Assembly: GCF_048773025.1 (NCBI RefSeq)
Contig: NC_133550.1
Coordinates: forward strand, 3,522,176-3,586,175
From: Camelus bactrianus
Taxonomy: Eukaryota > Chordata > Mammalia > Artiodactyla > Camelidae
Direction: 5' to 3'
Length of the DNA: 64,000 nucleotides
The position numbers and the translations under genes were made by a program. The first letter of the stretch is position 1, and each line of letters starts with the position of its first letter. The notes under the pieces were generated by a model that was given only the letters and a program-made list of their open reading frames with translations, did no database searches and had not been told where the DNA came from. This document shows, one piece after another, positions 34,576 through 47,013 of the stretch.

Positions 34576-35570
34576 CGGTTTGAAGTTCCTGCAGTTTTCA
34601 CTGTAAAACCGAGTTGGAGCTAGTACCTCCCCATATATATTTAAGGAATGGAGTTTGCAACTGAAAAGAAACTTTGTGTTCCCAACAAGCTAGATGAAGG
34701 ACCGCTTTCACACACACTTATCTCTCAGAACTGAGCAAGTGGAGAGACTTTCGTTCATCTAGCACCAAGGGAACTGGTTGCAGGAGACTGTTTTTCTCTG
34801 CTTTCTCAGTCTGTTTCCTAGTGCCGGTTTGAAGTTCCTGCAGTTTTCACTGTAAAACCGTGTTGGAACTAGTACCTACCCATATATATGTATGGAATGG
34901 AGTTTGCAACTGAAAAGAAACTTTGTGTTCCCAACAACCTAGATGAAGGACGGCTTTCACACACAATTATCTCTCAGAACTGAGCAAGTGAAGAGACGTT
35001 CGTTCATCTAGCACCAAGGGAACGGATTGCAGGAGACACTTTTTCTCTGCTTTCTCAGTCTGTTTCCTACTGCTGGTTTGAAGTTCCTGCAGTTTTCACT
35101 GTCAAACCGAGATTGAGCTAGTACCTCCCCATATATATGTATGGAATGGAGTTTGCAACTGAAAAGAAACTTTGTGTTCCCAACAAGCTAGGTGAAGGAC
35201 GGCTTTCACACACACTTATCTCTCAGAACTGAGCAAGTGGAGAGACGTTCGTTCATCTAGCACCAAGGGAACGGGTTGCAGGAGACACTTTTTCTCTACT
35301 TTCTCAGTCTGTGTCCTAGTGCCGGTTTGAAGTTCCTGCAGTTTTCAGTGTAAAACCGAGTTGGAGCTAGTACCTCCCCATATATATGTATGGAATGGAG
35401 TTTGCAACTGAAAAGAAACTTTGTGTTCCCAACAAGCTAGGTGAAGGACGGCTTTCTTACACACTTATCTCTCAGAACTGAGCAAGTGGAGAGACGTTCG
35501 TTCACCTAGCACCAAGGGAACGGGTTGCAGGAGACACTTTTTCTCTGGTTTCTCAGTTTTTTCCTAGTGC
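34576..35570 (+). repeat. Third copy of the n6/q1'/q1''/q2 segment
   Basis: Starts are 34576, 34825, 35074 and 35323. The first has the r-context left end (GAGTTGG) but the n6 right half (TATATATTTAAGG, GATGAAGGACCGC, GACTGTTTTT). The next two are q1' and q1'', as at 19649-20146 and 26863-27360. The fourth begins as q2 (TTTTCAGTG, TTTCTTACAC) and ends CACCTAGC...CTCAGTTTTTTCC, the tail that leads into the next 9-mer. Confidence 0.85.
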
Positions 35571-37807
35571 CGTTTTGAAGTTTCTGCAGTTTTCACTGTA
35601 AAACCGTGTTGGAGCTATTACCTCCCCTTATATTTGTATGGAATGGAGTTTGCATCTTAAAAGAAACTTTGTGTTCCCAACAAGCTAGGTGAAGGACGGC
35701 TTTCACACACACTTATCTCTCAGAACTGAGCAAGGGGTGAGACGTTCGTTCATCTGGCACCAAGGGAACGGGTTGCAGGAGACACTATTTCTCTGCTTTC
35801 TCAGTCTGTTTCCTAGTGCCGGTTTGAACTTCCTGCAGTTTTCACTGTAAAACAGAGTTGGAGCTAGTACCTCCCCATATATATGTATGGAATGGAGTTT
35901 GCAACTGAAAAGAAACTTGTGTTCCCAACAAGCCAGGTGAAGGACGGCTTTCACACACACTTATCTCTCAGAACTGAGCAAGTGGAGAGACGTTCGTTCA
36001 TCTAGCACAAAGGGAAGTGTTTGCAGGAGACACTTTTTCTCTGCTTTCTCAGTCTGTTTCCTAGTGCCGGTTTGAAGTTCCTACAGTTTTCACTGTAAAA
36101 CCGTGTTGGAACTAGTACCTACCCATATATATGTATGGAGTGGAGTTTGCAACTGAAAAGAAACTTTGTGTTCCCAACAAGCTAGGTGAAGGACGGCTTT
36201 CCCCCCCCCTATCTCTCAGAACTGAGCAAATGGAGAGACGTTCGTTCATCTAGCACCAAGGGAACGGGTTGCAGGAGACACTTTTTCTCTGCTTTCTCAG
36301 TCTGTTTCCTAGTGCCGGTTTGAAGTTCCTGCAGTTTTCACTGTAAAATCGATTTGGAACTTGTACCTCCCCATATATATGAATGATTTGGAGTTTGCAA
36401 CAGAAAATAAACTTTGTGTTCCCAACAAGCTAGGTGAAGGACGGCTTTCACACACACTTATCTCTCAGAACTGAGCAAGTGGAGAGACGTTCGTTCATCT
36501 AGCACCAAGGGAACGGGTTGCAGGAGACACTTTTTCTCTGCTTTCTCAGTCTGTTTCCTAGTGCCGGTTTGAAGTTCCTGCAGTTTTCACTGTAAAACCG
36601 AGTTGGAGCTAGTACCTCCCCATATATATGTAAGAAATGGAGTTTGCAACTGGAAAGAAACTTTGTGTTCCCAACAAGCTAGGTGAAGGACGGCTTTCAC
36701 ACACACTTATCTCTCAGAACTGAGCAAGTGGAGAGACGTTCGTTCATCTAGCACCAAGGGAAGTGTTTGCAGGAGACACTTTTTCTCTGCTTTCTCAGTC
36801 TGTTTCCTAGTGCCGGTTTGAAGTTCCTACAGTTTTCACTGCAAAACCGTGTTGGAACTAGTACCTACCCATATATATGTATGGAGTGGAGTTTGCAACT
36901 GAAAAGAAACTTTGTGTTCCCAACAAGCTAGGTGAAGGACGGCTTTCACACACACTTATCTCTCATAACTGAGCAAGTAGAGAGACATTCGTTCACCTAG
37001 CACCAAGGGAACGGGTTGCAGGAGACACTTTTTCTCTGCTTTCTCAGTCTGTTTCCTAGTGCCGGTTTGAAGTTCCTGCAGTTTTCACTGTAAAACAGAG
37101 TTGGAGCTAGTACCTACCCATATATATGTATGGAATGGAGTTTGCAACTGAAAAGAAACTTGTGTTCCCAACAAGCCAGGTGAAGGACGGCTTTCACACA
37201 CACTTATCTCTCAGAAATGAGCAAGTGGAGAGACGTTCGTTTATCTAGCACAAAGGGAACTGTTTGCAGGAGACAGTTTTTCTCTGCTTTCTCAGTCTGT
37301 TTCCTAGTGCCGGTTTGAAGTGCCTGCAGTTTTCACTGTAAAACCGTGTTGGAACTAGTACCTACCCATATATATGTATGGAGTGGAGTTTGCAACTGAA
37401 AAGAAACTTTGTGTTCCCAACAAGCTAGTTGAAGGACGGCTTTCACACACACTTATCTCTCAGAACTGAGCAAGTGGAGAGACGTTCGTTCATCTAGCAC
37501 CAAGGGAACGGGTTGCAGGAGACACTTTTTCTCTGCTTTCTCAGTCTGTTTCCTAGTGCCGGTTTGAGGTTCCTGCAGTTTTCACTGTAAAACCGAGTTG
37601 GAGCTAGTACCTCCCCATATATATGTAAGAAATGGATTTTGCAACTGAAAAGAAACTTTGTGTTCCCAACAAGCTAGGTGAAGGACGGCTTTCACACACA
37701 CTTATCTCTCATAACTGAGCAAGTGGAGAGACGTTCGTTCACCTAGCACCAAGGGAACGGGTTGCAGGAGACACTTTTTCTCTGGTTTCTCAGTTTTTTC
37801 CTAGTGC
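35571..37807 (+). repeat. 9-monomer HOR, first tandem copy
   Basis: Starts are 35571, 35820, 36068, 36316, 36565, 36814, 37063, 37311 and 37560, a total of 2,237 bp. The first monomer is distinctive: GTTTTGAAGTTTCTGCAG, CCTTATATTTGTATGG, GCATCTTAAAAG and GAGGGGTGAG. The third holds a nine-C run. The last has GGATTTTGC and CTCATAAC and ends CTCAGTTTTTTCC, one base short. The same order follows at once from 37808. Confidence 0.9.
36201..36209 (+). repeat. Nine-C run replacing the CA run (first copy)
   Basis: Where other monomers read CTTTCACACACACTTATC, this one reads CTTTCCCCCCCCCTATC, so the CA run is replaced by nine consecutive Cs and the monomer is one base shorter. Its counterpart in the second 9-mer is at 38438-38446. 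It could be a real mutation copied by the duplication, or a base-calling or polishing error in a low-complexity site. Confidence 0.9.
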
Positions 37808-40045
37808 CGTTTTGAAGTTTCTGCAGTTTTCACTGTAAAACCGTGTTGGAGCTATTACCTCCCCTTATATTTGTATGGAATGGAGTTTGCATCTTAAAAG
37901 AAACTTTGTGTTCCCAACAAGCTAGGTGAAGGACGGCTTTCACACACACTTATCTCTCAGAACTGAGCAAGGGGTGAGACGTTCGTTCATCTGGCACCAA
38001 GGGAACGGGTTGCAGGAGACACTATTTCTCTGCTTTCTCAGTCTGTTTCCTAGTGCCGGTTTGAACTTCCTGCAGTTTTCACTGTAAAACAGAGTTGGAG
38101 CTAGTACCTCCCCATATATATGTATGGAATGGAGTTTGCAACTGAAAAGAAACTTGTGTTCCCAACAAGCCAGGTGAAGGACGGCTTTCACACACACTTA
38201 TCTCTCAGAACTGAGCAAGTGGAGAGACGTTCGTTCATCTAGCACAAAGGGAAGTGTTTGCAGGAGACACTTTTTCTCTGCTTTCTCAGTCTGTTTCCTA
38301 GTGCCGGTTTGAAGTTCCTACAGTTTTCACTGTAAAACCGTGTTGGAACTAGTACCTACCCATATATATGTATGGAGTGGAGTTTGCAACTGAAAAGAAA
38401 CTTTGTGTTCCCAACAAGCTAGGTGAAGGACGGCTTTCCCCCCCCCTATCTCTCAGAACTGAGCAAATGGAGAGAAGTTCGTTCATCTAGCACCAAGGGA
38501 ACGGGTTGCAGGAGACACTTTTTCTCTGCTTTCTCAGTCTGTTTCCTAGTGCCGGTTTGAAGTTCCTGCAGTTTTCACTGTAAAATCGATTTGGAACTTG
38601 TACCTCCCCATATATATGAATGATTTGGAGTTTGCAACAGAAAATAAACTTTGTGTTCCCAACAAGCTAGGTGAAGGACGGCTTTCACACACACTTATCT
38701 CTCAGAACTGAGCAAGTGGAGAGACGTTCGTTCATCTAGCACCAAGGGAACGGGTTGCAGGAGACACTTTTTCTCTGCTTTCTCAGTCTGTTTCCTAGTG
38801 CCGGTTTGAAGTTCCTGCAGTTTTCACTGTAAAACCGAGTTGGAGCTAGTACCTCCCCATATATATGTAAGAAATGGAGTTTGCAACTGGAAAGAAACTT
38901 TGTGTTCCCAACAAGCTAGGTGAAGGACGGCTTTCACACACACTTATCTCTCAGAACTGAGCAAGTGGAGAGACGTTCGTTCATCTAGCACCAAGGGAAG
39001 TGTTTGCAGGAGACACTTTTTCTCTGCTTTCTCAGTCTGTTTCCTAGTGCCGGTTTGAAGTTCCTACAGTTTTCACTGCAAAACCGTGTTGGAACTAGTA
39101 CCTACCCATATATATGTATGGAGTGGAGTTTGCAACTGAAAAGAAACTTTGTGTTCCCAACAAGCTAGGTGAAGGACGGCTTTCACACACACTTATCTCT
39201 CATAACTGAGCAAGTAGAGAGACATTCGTTCACCTAGCACCAAGGGAACGGGTTGCAGGAGACACTTTTTCTCTGCTTTCTCAGTCTGTTTCCTAGTGCC
39301 GGTTTGAAGTTCCTGCAGTTTTCACTGTAAAACAGAGTTGGAGCTAGTACCTACCCATATATATGTATGGAATGGAGTTTGCAACTGAAAAGAAACTTGT
39401 GTTCCCAACAAGCCAGGTGAAGGACGGCTTTCACACACACTTATCTCTCAGAAATGAGCAAGTGGAGAGACGTTCGTTTATCTAGCACAAAGGGAACTGT
39501 TTGCAGGAGACAGTTTTTCTCTGCTTTCTCAGTCTGTTTCCTAGTGCCGGTTTGAAGTGCCTGCAGTTTTCACTGTAAAACCGTGTTGGAACTAGTACCT
39601 ACCCATATATATGTATGGAGTGGAGTTTGCAACTGAAAAGAAACTTTGTGTTCCCAACAAGCTAGTTGAAGGACGGCTTTCACACACACTTATCTCTCAG
39701 AACTGAGCAAGTGGAGAGACGTTCGTTCATCTAGCACCAAGGGAACGGGTTGCAGGAGACACTTTTTCTCTGCTTTCTCAGTCTGTTTCCTAGTGCCGGT
39801 TTGAGGTTCCTGCAGTTTTCACTGTAAAACCGAGTTGGAGCTAGTACCTCCCCATATATATGTAAGAAATGGATTTTGCAACTGAAAAGAAACTTTGTGT
39901 TCCCAACAAGCTAGGTGAAGGACGGCTTTCACACACACTTATCTCTCATAACTGAGCAAGTGGAGAGACATTCGTTCACCTAGCACCAAGGGAACGGGTT
40001 GCAGGAGACACTTTTTCTCTGCTTTCTCAGTCTGTTTCCTAGTGC
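37808..40045 (+). repeat. 9-monomer HOR, second tandem copy
   Basis: Starts are 37808, 38057, 38305, 38553, 38802, 39051, 39300, 39548 and 39797, an offset of 2,237 bp from the first copy. The copies are nearly identical by eye; one difference is AGAGAAGTTCG against AGAGACGTTCG near 38474. The last monomer differs in its right half (GACATTCG and a normal CTCAGTCTG). This places the crossover point inside that monomer and makes this copy 2,238 bp. Confidence 0.9.
38438..38446 (+). repeat. Nine-C run replacing the CA run (second copy)
   Basis: This is the exact counterpart of the run at 36201-36209, 2,237 bp downstream. Presence in both copies suggests that the change arose before the 9-monomer duplication, if it is not an artefact of both copies being assembled from the same reads. 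Confidence 0.9.
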
Positions 40046-42283
40046 CGGTTTGAAGTTCCTGCAGTTTTCACTGTAAAACAGAGTTGGAGCTAGTACCTCC
40101 CCATATATATGTATGGAATGGAGTTTGCAACTGAAAAGAAACTTGTGTTCCCAACAAGCCAGGTGAAGGACGGCTTTCACACACACTTATCTCTCAGAAA
40201 TGAGCAAGTGGAGAGACGTTCGTTCATCTAGCACAAAGGGAACTGTTTGCAGGAGACAGTTTTTCTCTGCTTTCTCAGTCTGTTTCCTAGTGCCGGTTTG
40301 AAGTTCCTGCAGTTTTCACTGTAAAACCGTGTTGGAACTAGTACCTACCCATATATATGTATGGAGTGGAGTTTGCAACTGAAAAGAAACTTTGTGTTCC
40401 CAACAAGCTAGTTGAAGGACGGCTTTCACACAAACTTATCTCTCAGAACTGAGCAAGTGGAGAGACGTTCGTTCATCTAGCACCAAGGGAACGGGTTGCA
40501 GGAGACACTTTTTCTCTGCTTTCTCAGTCTGTTTCCTAGTGCCGGTTTGAAGTTCCTGCAGTTTTCACTGTAAAACCGAGTTGGAGCTAGTATCTCCCCA
40601 TATATATGTAAGAAATGGAGTTTGCAACTGAAAAGAACCTTTGTGTTCCCAACAAGCTAAGTGAAGGACGGCTTTCACACACACTTATCTCTCAGAACTG
40701 AGCAAATGGAGAGACGTTCGTTCATCTAGCACCAAGGGAACGGGTTGCAGGAGACACTTTTTCTCTGCTTTCTCAGTCTGTTTCCTAGTGCCGGTTTGAA
40801 GTTCCTGCAGTTTTCACGGTAAAACCGATTTGGAACTTGTACCTCCCCATATATATGAAAGGAGTGGAGTTTGCAACTGAAAAGAAACTTTGTTTTCCCA
40901 ACAAGCTAGGTGAAGGACGGCTTTCACACACACTAATCTCTCAGAAATGAGCAAGTGGAGAGACGTTCGTTCACCTAGAACCAAGGGAACGGGTTGCAGG
41001 AGACACTTTTTCTCTGGTTTCTCAGTCTGTTTCCTAGTGCCGGTTTGAAGTTCCTGCAGTTTTCACTGTAAAACAGAGTTGGAGCTAGTACCTCCCCATA
41101 TATATGTAAGGAATGGAGTTTGCAACTGAAAAGAATCTTTCTGTTCCCAAAAAGCTAGGTGAAGGACGGCTTTCACACACACTTATCTCTCAGAAATGAG
41201 CAAGTGGAGAGACGTTCGTTCACCTAGCACCAAGGGATCGGGTTGCAGGAGACACTTTTTCTCTGCTTTCTCAGTCTGTTTCCTAGTGCCGGTTTGAAGT
41301 TCCTGCAGTTTTCACTGTAAAATCGAGTTGGAGCTAGTACCTCCCCATATATATTTATGGAATGGAGTTTGCAACTGAAAAGAAACCTTGTGTTCCCAAC
41401 AAGCTAGTTGAAGGACGGCTTTCACACACACTTATCTCTCAGAACTGAGCAAGTGGAGAGACGTTCGTTCATCTAGCACCAAGGGAACGGGTTGCAGGAG
41501 ACACTTTTTCTCTGCTTTCTCAGTCTGTTTCCTAGTGCCGGTTTGAAGTTCCTGCAGTTTTCACTGTAAACCGAGGTGGAGCTAGTACCTCCGCATATAT
41601 ATGTATGGAATGGAGTTTGCATCTGAAAAGAAACTTTGTTTTCACAACAAGCTAGGTGAAGGACGGCTTTCAAACACACTTATCTCTCAGAACTTAGCAA
41701 GTGGAGAGACGTTCGTTCATCTTGCACGAAGGGAACGGGTTGCAGGAGTTACTTTTTCTCTGCTTTCTCAGTCTGTTTCCTAGTGCCGGTTTGAAGTTCC
41801 TGCAGTTTTCACTGTAAAACAGAGTTGGAGCTAGTACCTCACCATATATATGTATGGAATGGAGTTTGCAACTGGAAAGAAACTTGTGTTCCCAACAAGC
41901 CAGGTGAAGGACGGCTTTCACACACACTTATCTCTCAGAACTGAGCAAGTGGAGAGACGTTCGTTCATCTAGCCCAAAGGGAACTGTTTGCAGGAGACAG
42001 TTTTTCTCTGCTTTCTCAGTCTGTTTCCTAGTGCCGGTTTGAAGTTCCTGCAGTTTTCACTGTAAAACCGTGTTGGAACTAGTACCTACCCATATATATG
42101 TATGGAGTGGAGTTTGCAACTGAAAAGAAACTTTGTGTTCCCAACAAGCTAGTTGAAGGACGGGTTTCACACACACTTATCTCTCAGAACTGAGCAAGTG
42201 GAGAGACGTTCGTTCATCTAGCACCAAGGGAACGGGTTGCAGGAGACACTTTTTCTCTGCTTTCTCAGTCTGTTTCCTAGTGC
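40046..42283 (+). repeat. Second copy of the 30.8-33.1 kb block
   Basis: Starts are 40046, 40294, 40543, 40792, 41041, 41290, 41539, 41787 and 42035, all at 9,201 bp from 30845-33082. Shared private marks include CCCAAAAAGC (near 41150), GGATCGGG, TTGTTTTCACAAC, TTGCACGAAGGG, GGAGTTAC and CCTCACC. A few single-base differences exist, for example TTGTTTTCCC against TTGTGTTCCC near 40890. Confidence 0.9.
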
Positions 42284-44772
42284 CGGTTTGAAGTTCCTGC
42301 AGTTTTCACTGTAAAACCGTGTTGGAACTAGTACCTACCCATATATATGTATGGAGTGGAGTTTGCAACTGAAAAGAAACTTTGTGTTCCCAACAAGCTG
42401 GGTGATGGACGGCTTTCCCACACACATATCTCTCAGAACTGAGCAATTGGAGAGACGTTCGTTCATCTAGCACCAAGGGAACTGGTTGCAGGAGACACTC
42501 TTTCTCTGCTTTCTCAGTCTGTGTCCTACTGCCGGTTTGAAGTTCCTGCAGTTTTCACTGTAAAACCGAGTTGGAGCTAGTACCTCCCCATATATATGTA
42601 AGAAATGGAGTTTGCAACTGAAAAGAAACTTTGTGTTCCCAACAAGCTAGGTGAAGGACGGCTTTCACACACATTTATCTCTCAGAACTGAGCAAGAGGA
42701 GAGACGTTCGTTCATCTAGCACCAAGGCAACGGGTTGCAGGAGATACTTTTTCTCTGGTTTCTCAGTCTGTTTCCTACTGCCGGTTTGAAGTTCCTGCAG
42801 TTTTCACTGTAAAACCGATTTGGAGCTAGTACCTCCCCATATATATGTAAGGAATGGAGTTTGCAACTGAAAAGAAACTTTGTGTTCCCAACAAGCTAGG
42901 TGAAGGACCGCTTTCACACACACGTATCTCTCAGAACTGAGCAAGTGGAGAGACGTTCGTTCATCTAGCACCAAGGGAACTGGTTGCAGGAGACTGTTTT
43001 TCTCTGCTTTCTCAGTCTGTTTCCTAGTGCCGGTTTGAAGTTCCTGCAGTTTTCACTGTAAAACCGTGTTGGAACTAGTACCTACCCATATATATGTATG
43101 GAGTGGAGTTTGCAACTGAAAAGAAAGTTTGTGTTCCTAACAAGCTAGGTGAAGGACGGCTTTCACACACACATATCTCTCAGAACTGAGCAATTGGAGA
43201 GACGTTCGTTCATCTAGCACCAAGGGAACGGGTTGCAGGAGACACTTTTTCTCTGCTTTCTCAGTCTGTTTCCTAGTGCCGGTTTGAAGTTCCTGCAGTT
43301 CTCACGGTAAAACCGATTTGGAACTTGTACCTCCCCATATATATGAAAGGAGTGGAGTTTGCAACTGAAAAGAAACTTTGTGTTCCCAACAAGCTAGGTG
43401 AAGGACGGCTTTCACACACACTTATCTCTCAGAACTGAGCAAGAGGAGAGACGTTCGTTCATCTAGCACCAAGGCAACGGGTTGCAGGAGATACTTTTTC
43501 TCTGGTTTCTCAGTCTGTTTCCTACTGCCGGTTTGAAGTTCCTGCAGTTTTCACTGTAAAACCGATTTGGAGCTAGTACCTCCCCATATATATGTAAGGA
43601 ATGGAGTTTGCAACTGAAAAGAAACTTTGTGTTCCCAACAAGCTAGGTGAAGGACCGCTTTCACACACACGTATCTCTCAGAACTGAGCAAGTGGAGAGA
43701 CGTTCGTTCATCTAGCACCAAGGGAACTGGTTGCAGGAGACTGTTTTTCTCTGCTTTCTCAGTCTGTTTCCTAGTGCCGGTTTGAAGTTCCTGCAGTTTT
43801 CACTGTAAAACCGTGTTGGAACTAGTACCTACCCATATATATGTATGGAGTGGAGTTTGCAACTGAAAAGAAAGTTTGTGTTCCTAACAAGCTAGGTGAA
43901 GGACGGCTTTCACACACACATATCTCTCAGAACTGAGCAATTGGAGAGACGTTCGTTCATCTAGCACCAAGGGAACGGGTTGCAGGAGACACTTTTTCTC
44001 TGCTTTCTCAGTCTGTTTCCTAGTGCCGGTTTGAAGTTCCTGCAGTTCTCACGGTAAAACCGATTTGGAACTTGTACCTCCCCATATATATGAAAGGAGT
44101 GGAGTTTGCAACTGAAAAGAAACTTTGTGTTCCCAACAAGCTAGGTGAAGGACGGCTTTCACACACACTTATCTCTCAGAACTGAGCAAGTGGAGAGACG
44201 TTCGTTCACCTAGCACCAAGGGAACGGGTTGCAGGAGACACTTTTTCTCTGCTTTCTCAGTCTGTTTCCTAGTGCCGGTTTGAAGTTCCTGCAGTTTTCA
44301 CTGTAAAACCGAGTTGGAGCTAGTACCTCCCCATATATATTTATGGAATGGAGTTTGCAACTGAAAAGAAACCTTGTGTTCCCAACAAGCTAGTTGAAGG
44401 ACGGCTTTCACACACACTTATCTCTCAGAACTGAGCAAGTTGAGAGTCGTTCGTTCATCTAGCACCAAGGGAACGGGTTGAAGGAGACACTTTTTCTCTG
44501 CTTTCTCAGTCTGTTTCCTAGTGCCGGTTTGAAGTTCCTGCAGTTTTCACTGTAAACCGAGGTGGAGCTAGTACCTCCGCATATATATGTATGGAATGGA
44601 GTTTGCATCTGAAAAGAAACTTTGTGTTCCCAACAAGCTAGGTGAAGGACGGCTTTCACACACACTTATCTCTCAGAACTGAGCAAGTGGAGAGACGTTC
44701 GTTCATCTAGCACCAAGGGAACGGGTTGCAGGAGACACTTTTTCTCTGCTTTCTCAGTCTGTTTCCTACTGC
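42284..44772 (+). repeat. Expanded r-block with an extra three-monomer unit
   Basis: Starts are 42284, 42533, 42782, 43031, 43280, 43529, 43778, 44027, 44276 and 44525. The order is two lead-in monomers, r1, r2, an r3 hybrid, then r1, r2, r3, r4 and r5. The 43280 monomer has an r3 left half (GCAGTTCTCACGG, GAAAGGAGTGG) and the right half of 42533 (AGAGGAG, CAAGGCAACGG, CTGGTTTC). That gives a 747-bp, three-monomer duplication. It accounts for the change of offset to the 33-34.5 kb copy from 9,450 to 10,197 bp. Confidence 0.89.
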
Positions 44773-47013
44773 CGGTTTGAAGTTCCTGCAGTTTTCACTG
44801 TAAAACCGAGTTGGAGCTAGTACCTCCCCATATATATGTAAGGAATGGAGTTTGCAAGTGAAAAGAATCTTTGTGTTCCCAACAAGCTAGGTGAAGGACG
44901 GCTTTCACACACACTTATCTCTCAGAACTTAGCAAGTGGAGAGACGTTCGTTCATCTAGCACCAAGGGAACGGGTTGCAGTAGACACTTTTTCTCTGGTT
45001 TCTCAGTCTGTGTCCTAGTGCCGGTTTGAAGTTCCTGCAGTTTTCACTGTAAAACCGATTTGGAGCTAGTACCTCCCCATATATATGTAAGGAATGGAGT
45101 TTGCAACTGAAAAGAAACTTTGTGTTCCCAACAAGCTAGGTGAAGGACCGCTTTCACACACACTTATCTCTCAGAACTGAGCAAGTGGAGAGACGTTCGT
45201 TCATCTAGCACCAAGGGAACTGGTTGCAGGAGACTGTTTTTCTCTGCTTTCTCAGTCTGTTTCCTAGTGCCGGTTTGATGTTCCTGCAGTTTTCACAGTA
45301 AAACCGTGTTCGAACTAGTACCTACCCATATATATGTATGGAGTGGAGTTTGCAACTGAAAAGAAACTTTGTGTTCCCAACAAGCTAGGTGAAGGACGGC
45401 TTTCACACACACATATCTCTCAGAACTGAGCAATTGGAGAGACGTTCGTTCATCTAGCACCAAGGGAACGGGTTGCAGGAGACACTTTTTCTCTGCTTTC
45501 TCAGTCTGTTTCCTAGTGCCGGTTTGAAGTTCCTGCAGTTTTCACTGTAAAACCGAGTTGGACCTAGTACTTACCCATATATATGTAAGGAATGGAGTTT
45601 GCAACTGAAAAGAATCTTTGTGTTCCCAACAAGCTAGGTGAAGGACGGCTTTCACACACACGTATCTCTCAGAACTGAGCAAGAGGAGAGACGTTCGTTC
45701 ATCTAGCACCAAGGCAACGGGTTGCAGGAGTTACTTTTTCTCTGGTTTCTCAGTCTGTTTCCTACTGCCGGTTTGAAGTTCCTGCAGTTTTCACTGTAAA
45801 ACCGATTTGGAGCTAGTACCTCCCCATATATATGTAAGGAATGGAGTTTGCAACTGAAAAGAAACTTTGTGTTCCCAACAAGCTAGGTGAAGGACCGCTT
45901 TCACACACACTTATCTCTCAGAACTGAGCAAGTGGAGAGACGTTCGTTCATCTAGCACCAAGGGAACTGGTTGCAGGAGACTGGTTTTCTCTGCTTTCTC
46001 AGTCTGTTTCCTAGTGCCGGTTTGAAGTTCCTGCAGTTTTCACTGTAAAACCGTGTTGGAACTAGTACCTACCCATATATATGTATGGAGTGGAGTTTAC
46101 AACTGAAAAGAAACTTTGTGTTCCCAACAAGCTAGGTGAAGGACGGCTTTCCCACACACATATCTCTCAGAACTGAGCAATTGGAGAGACGTTCGTTCAT
46201 CTAGCACCAAGGGAACTGGTTGCAGGAGACACTCTTTCTCTGCTTTCTCAGTCTGTGTCCTACTGCCGGTTTGAAGTTCCTGCAGTTTTCACTGTAAAAC
46301 CGAGTTGGAGCTAGTACCTCCCCATATATATGTAAGAAATGGAGTTTGCAACTGAAAAGAAACTTTGTGTTCCCAACAAGCTAGGTGAAGGACGGCTTTC
46401 ACACACATTTATCTCTCAGAACTGAGCAAGAGGAGAGACGTTCGTTCATCTAGCACCAAGGCAACGGGTTGCAGGAGATACTTTTTCTCTGGTTTCTCAG
46501 TCTGTTTCCTACTGCCGGTTTGAAGTTCCTGCAGTTTTCACTGTAAAACCGATTTGGAGCTAGTACCTCCCCATATATATGTAAGGAATGGAGTTTGCAA
46601 CTGAAAAGAAACTTTGTGTTCCCAACAAGCTAGGTGAAGGACCGCTTTCACACACACGTATCTCTCAGAACTGAGCAAGTGGAGAGACGTTCGTTCATCT
46701 AGCACCAAGGGAACTGGTTGCAGGAGACTGTTTTTCTCTGCTTTCTCAGTCTGTTTCCTAGTGCCGTTTTGAAGTTCCTGCAGTTTTCACTGTAAAACCG
46801 TGTTGGAACTAGTACCTACCCATATATATGTATGGAGTGGAGTTTGCAACTGAAAAGAAAGTTTGTGTTCCTAACAAGCTAGGTGAAGGACGGCTTTCAC
46901 ACACACATATCTCTCAGAACTGAGCAATTGGAGAGACGTTCGTTCATCTAGCACCAAGGGAACGGGTTGCAGGAGACACTTTTTCTCTGCTTTCTCAGTC
47001 TGTTTCCTACTGC
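44773..47013 (+). repeat. s-type HOR, 9-monomer form (s1-s9)
   Basis: Starts are 44773, 45022, 45271, 45520, 45769, 46018, 46267, 46516 and 46765; the period is 2,241 bp, with every monomer 249 bp. s1 has TTTGCAAGTG, AACTTAGC and GCAGTAGACAC. s3 has GATGTTCC, TTTTCACAG and GTTCGAAC. s4 has TTGGACCTAG and GGAGTTAC. s6 has GTTTACAACTG. s7 has GTAAGAAATGG and CACACATTTATC. s8 is r1-like and s9 is r2-like. The s1 marks return at 47014. Confidence 0.9.

Noticed and set aside
36201-36209. Nine-C run as a G-quadruplex or i-motif site
   Set aside because: A single C run of nine bases does not give the four tracts such structures need within one strand region.
32400-41783. Two plus-strand open frames of 60 codons at 32400-32582 and 41601-41783
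   Set aside because: They are the same satellite stretch in two duplicated copies, opened by the CTGTAAACCG and TTGTTTTCACAAC variants. They have no features of a gene.
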